21,075 nucleotides of DNA from Apostichopus californicus (lineage: Eukaryota; Echinodermata; Holothuroidea; Aspidochirotida; Stichopodidae): assembly GCA_020650975.1 (NCBI GenBank), contig JAIPMN010000752.1:4821-25895 (forward strand). The letters run 5' to 3'. The notes beneath the pieces are model-generated. The model searched no databases, had not been told where the DNA came from, and saw only the letters and a program-made list of their open reading frames with translations. The translations under genes were made by a program, and so were the position numbers. This document shows, one piece after another, positions 17,762 through 21,075 of the stretch; the stretch's first letter is position 1; each line of letters starts with the position of its first letter.

Positions 17762-20700
17762 AACACTGAATCTAAAATATTGAAGCTCTTGACATGGCCT
17801 AACGATGACAATGGTCTAAGTGTCGACTTCTACCTTGAAAATATAGAAAGCATGACAAATGACATCACAAATATTACACAATGACAGCCCCCACACTCAA
17901 CTACAGTAGGACATGTCTCAAAATAAAGCAAGATGATTTTTCTAGCTGTTTGGCTGCATTGCTTTTACAAAGATCTCTGTCAGGTATTAGCTAAAGATGA
18001 TGGTTTGGGATTTTGTGTCCCCCTTACATAACATTTTCTGTTATATTCTGTGACAGTGGGATCTCTGATGATCATATGAACATTGAACACAATATCGCTG
18101 CAAACTTGTTTACAATTCAAAGTACTTTATTAATCATAACTTATTTGAAAACATCATATTTATTATAAAGCAGCGAAAAAAAAAGAAAAAAACTGATAGC
18201 CTACTAGAAAATGAAAGATTTGGGTAAAACTTTAACCACCATTCCAATTCTATTTTGTGTATATACATAGCAAATATATTATCTGTACAAAAACAGGAGA
18301 AGGGAGGAAATAAAAGAGCATCAAAAATAAAAAAAAATGGCAATGTAATTTGATGAAGATGACGATGTTTCGTTATGTACTTGTACTTTACTTATGGGAA
18401 GTTCTTTTATCAGCCACTTGTAGCACAAGAGAAATTTTACATTTCTAAGAGTGCTTCCTGTGATATCTCTTAAAAATAAAACACTTGCTAATTAGGGGTC
18501 CTAACGACCAAGTCTGGCACTCCCCATAGATTTAACTCTAGTCAGCAAAACCAAATTGGCCTTAAATTCTAACGGTTAATGAAGCTTGAGTGCCTTGACG
18601 CCACCCTACAGTACCTTGTCCATATTACTTAATCTAGGTGCAGTGAGATCTTGGTTCTTTTCTGACCCTTTTCTCAAGCCTTTGTAGAAATTAGTTAAAA
18701 CCCCTCATCTACACTGCAGCCTTTGAGAATAATAACACAATGCTTGTATAAAGTCAAAGTCAATGAATATCCATTTCACAATTCTCTTTAACTAACTAAT
18801 ACTGGAGTAAAACCATCTCTTGGTTGAGTGATTTTTTTTTTTTTTTTTTTTTTTTTTCTTCAAATCACACTTTTCAAATAACATCTGCAAGCACCTCTCA
18901 ATAAATTATGATAGAATAAAATGATAAAATTCATTGAATTATTCTTTGTATATGAAATAAGTAGTACCAAAACCAACCATCTGAGGACAGGCTACAGTAC
19001 AAAGAAAAAACAGACAAATAAAATGTCTTTAAAATAAAATTTTATAACGTAGCAAAAAACATGAATCCATTTTCAACCCTCAAAACAAGAACATCAATGC
19101 ATATTTAGTAACATTTACTTTTTTCCAACAGCAATTGAATTAAAACTGTAAAGTATCAGCCACATTGTTAACAGTGTGTTAGTATTTTTGTGATACAGTG
19201 AAAATATTGTCTTAAAAGAATATCATGTAAAACTTGGCTTATAACGACCTCTATTTATTCAAATTCCAACCATTGGTATTGTCTCAGTGCACATGACTTT
19301 TGCATAAAGTCTAAAATACAGAATGATATTCACACACATTTTCAGCAAACTATGACACAAAACCTTGAGTAGAGTAAATGTCCAAGCACCAGTGGTTACC
19401 TAGAACAGTTGGCAACTGGCGTGGATCCTTCCTTTGTCACCCCTTGCAAGGCATGAGGTCCTGAGGAGGGGTCTAAGGGTGACACCCTCTCCCCTTTGAG
19501 AACATTTTTTGTTTATGTAAGGTGGCTTAGATGCAAAATGTTGCTATCATTGGCAAAGCTTATTACAATGATTTACAAAAATAGGGGAAATTTGTTTTTC
19601 TTGGGATGGGGAGGGGGTGGGCTGTGGCATGGCACCCCTGACTGATACCCAGGGTGGAAATCCCACCCCCACCCTGCATAATACTAGAATGGTCCAGACT
19701 TTCTTTCTTCCATAGTGGTGCAGAACATCCAAATAATTTAGCCTTTAGTTTCATAATTATAATTATAGAAGAAAAAAATAATAAAGAGTGGAAGGGGATG
19801 CCCTGTTGAAGACAAAAACAACAATCTTGTTAAAACACACGCTTACCATACTGCACAATGATACACAATGTTAAAAGGCTTTAAACCCTAGACACATTAT
19901 TGTCATGGCACAGATATCAGATGTGAATAACATGAACAATTTACTGGTTGTCTTCCATTACAATACCTCTCTTTTACACCAGATTCCCTCAGGGCTTCTG
20001 ATAAGGTTCCCCCACATGTTTTTTTTTTTTACTTTGTCATTCGCATCCGAAAGGCATACATCCGGGCTGGGTCACAAGGGGCCGTTCCCCTCCTCCCAAC
20101 CGCCCCCTCCCCTGCTCCTGCGTTGGTGCCAACATGTGTGTGTGTTCAAAACCTTCCCAACTTACAGGACACAAGTATCGTGTCCCACTTTAAATTGTTG
20201 GAGCTCCCCTAACATGGCTACTGGCTGGATAAACTGGTAGTGACCTTCACATGACCGCTTCAGTCCCAATCCTTATATGCAAAGTAGGCTCTTCTACCAT
20301 TCTATACGGTGCTTTCATCTCATTCTTCAAAGCAATCTTAAGACCTACTTAAAGTATGCATCAAGTATGGACAGTTTCTAAACCTTTATTTAACAGAAAC
20401 AAGGATATTCATGCTGTCTGTTAAAAAAAATTGCATTGAAGTGTGGTGTGTGACATGACAGCACAGTTTATTTAAAAAATACAAAATTGTCCCAACTGGT
20501 TGGCTAGTTTACCTATGCCATGAGAATGTATTAGCTTAGCCTAGAGTAACTGATGATGCTAATTTTGAAAAGCAACAGTCTGTCTTAAGAATATGTTTAA
20601 AACGTCACTTACGACAATAATACGAGAAAACAATCACAAAAAAAATAGGTTTCTTTCCAAACATTTAGCTCATGCCAAAAGAAAATTAACATGAGCTTCA

Positions 20701-21075
20701 GACGTAAACCATCTGCATCCATGCATTGCACTTTATAGTGTATGTCAACCACAACATACCAATCTTTGGTTCCGTTAGTCTTGGTGGGACTTGGACAAAA
20801 CAAGCCACCTGTGATGGGCCCCTTTGGAGGTATACATCACTGAGAAAGGTCAAAAGTCATACAAGGTCATTGAATGAAGACATATACATATCCTCTGACA
20901 CTCCCCCCCCCCCCCACCCTCCCCCAATTCAGGTCTTCTTATACATGTATAGATATTTGCTATAGCAGTAGGCCCAAGTTGAAATTTCAGGAGAACTAAG
21001 TTCAAAGGTCATCATATTGTCTTCTTTTTAATGGGGGGGGGTGCTTCAATTTTGTACTTTCCTCTTGACAATAGT
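17762..21075. other. Long stretch without a recognisable gene; possible distal 3' UTR on the minus strand
   Basis: About 3.3 kb with only short open frames and no protein similarity I recognise. Minus-strand AATAAA signals occur, for example near 18125-18130 (TTTATT on plus), so part of it may be the 3' UTR of a gene beyond the right edge. It includes a T26 tract (18832-18857), C runs near 20080-20115 and 20902-20915 and a G8 run near 21034. Confidence 0.3.
18832..18857. repeat. T26 homopolymer
   Basis: Twenty-six uninterrupted T. It could be the complement of a retroposon poly-A tail on the minus strand; the flanks show no recognised retroposon body. Confidence 0.85.

Noticed and set aside
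19905-20240. 111-codon plus-strand open frame
   Set aside because: No domain, low-complexity Phe and Pro runs from T and C tracts, and no supporting splice or promoter context.

Overview
This is a eukaryotic genomic window, almost certainly from a marine invertebrate. It has spliced genes with GT-AG introns, an AT-rich noncoding background full of simple repeats, and degenerate transposons. The main gene is orthologous to a vertebrate gene family. Interspersed-repeat style, including a tRNA-derived SINE with an (ATT)n tail, suggests a deuterostome such as an echinoderm. That placement is inference and was not proved from the sequence alone.

One complete protein-coding gene is visible, on the minus strand from 12244 down to 2204. 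I reconstructed it as 13 coding exons with matching phases at every junction. The CDS is 1827 nt and encodes a 608-residue single-pass membrane protein of the gamma-glutamyltransferase family. The best match I can recall is vertebrate GGT7. Shared features are a short cytoplasmic tail, a Cys-x-x-Asp-Gly-Leu motif before the membrane segment, an FGxPQI motif after it, and the family blocks GSAVDA, GLGGGG, FRE, VPGE, GDP, STLN..PFG and PSKRP. The ectodomain carries ten N-glycosylation sequons. Several catalytic residues of active GGTs are replaced, including the autoprocessing threonine, so it reads as a probable pseudoenzyme.

Layout, left to right: 1-2203 is the 3' flank, with an approximately 320-bp imperfect duplication and a ten-copy 42-bp minisatellite. 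2204-12244 is the GGT7-like gene. Its introns hold a minisatellite apparently seeded from an exon-8 splice junction, a sense-oriented SINE 38 bp from an exon, a G-rich tract, and a probable LINE 3' end. 12526-16791 is transposon territory in the 5' flank: two same-orientation copies of a TTAA-bounded element with terminal inverted repeats, a decayed Ty3/Gypsy gag-pol remnant between them on the plus strand, and a composite direct-repeat arrangement around the second copy. 16792-21075 has no recognisable gene. It contains a 326-bp element with 36-bp inverted ends, a 26-T tract and several homopolymer runs; part of it could be the 3' UTR of a gene beyond the right edge.

No CRISPR array, rRNA, functional tRNA or prokaryotic feature was seen.
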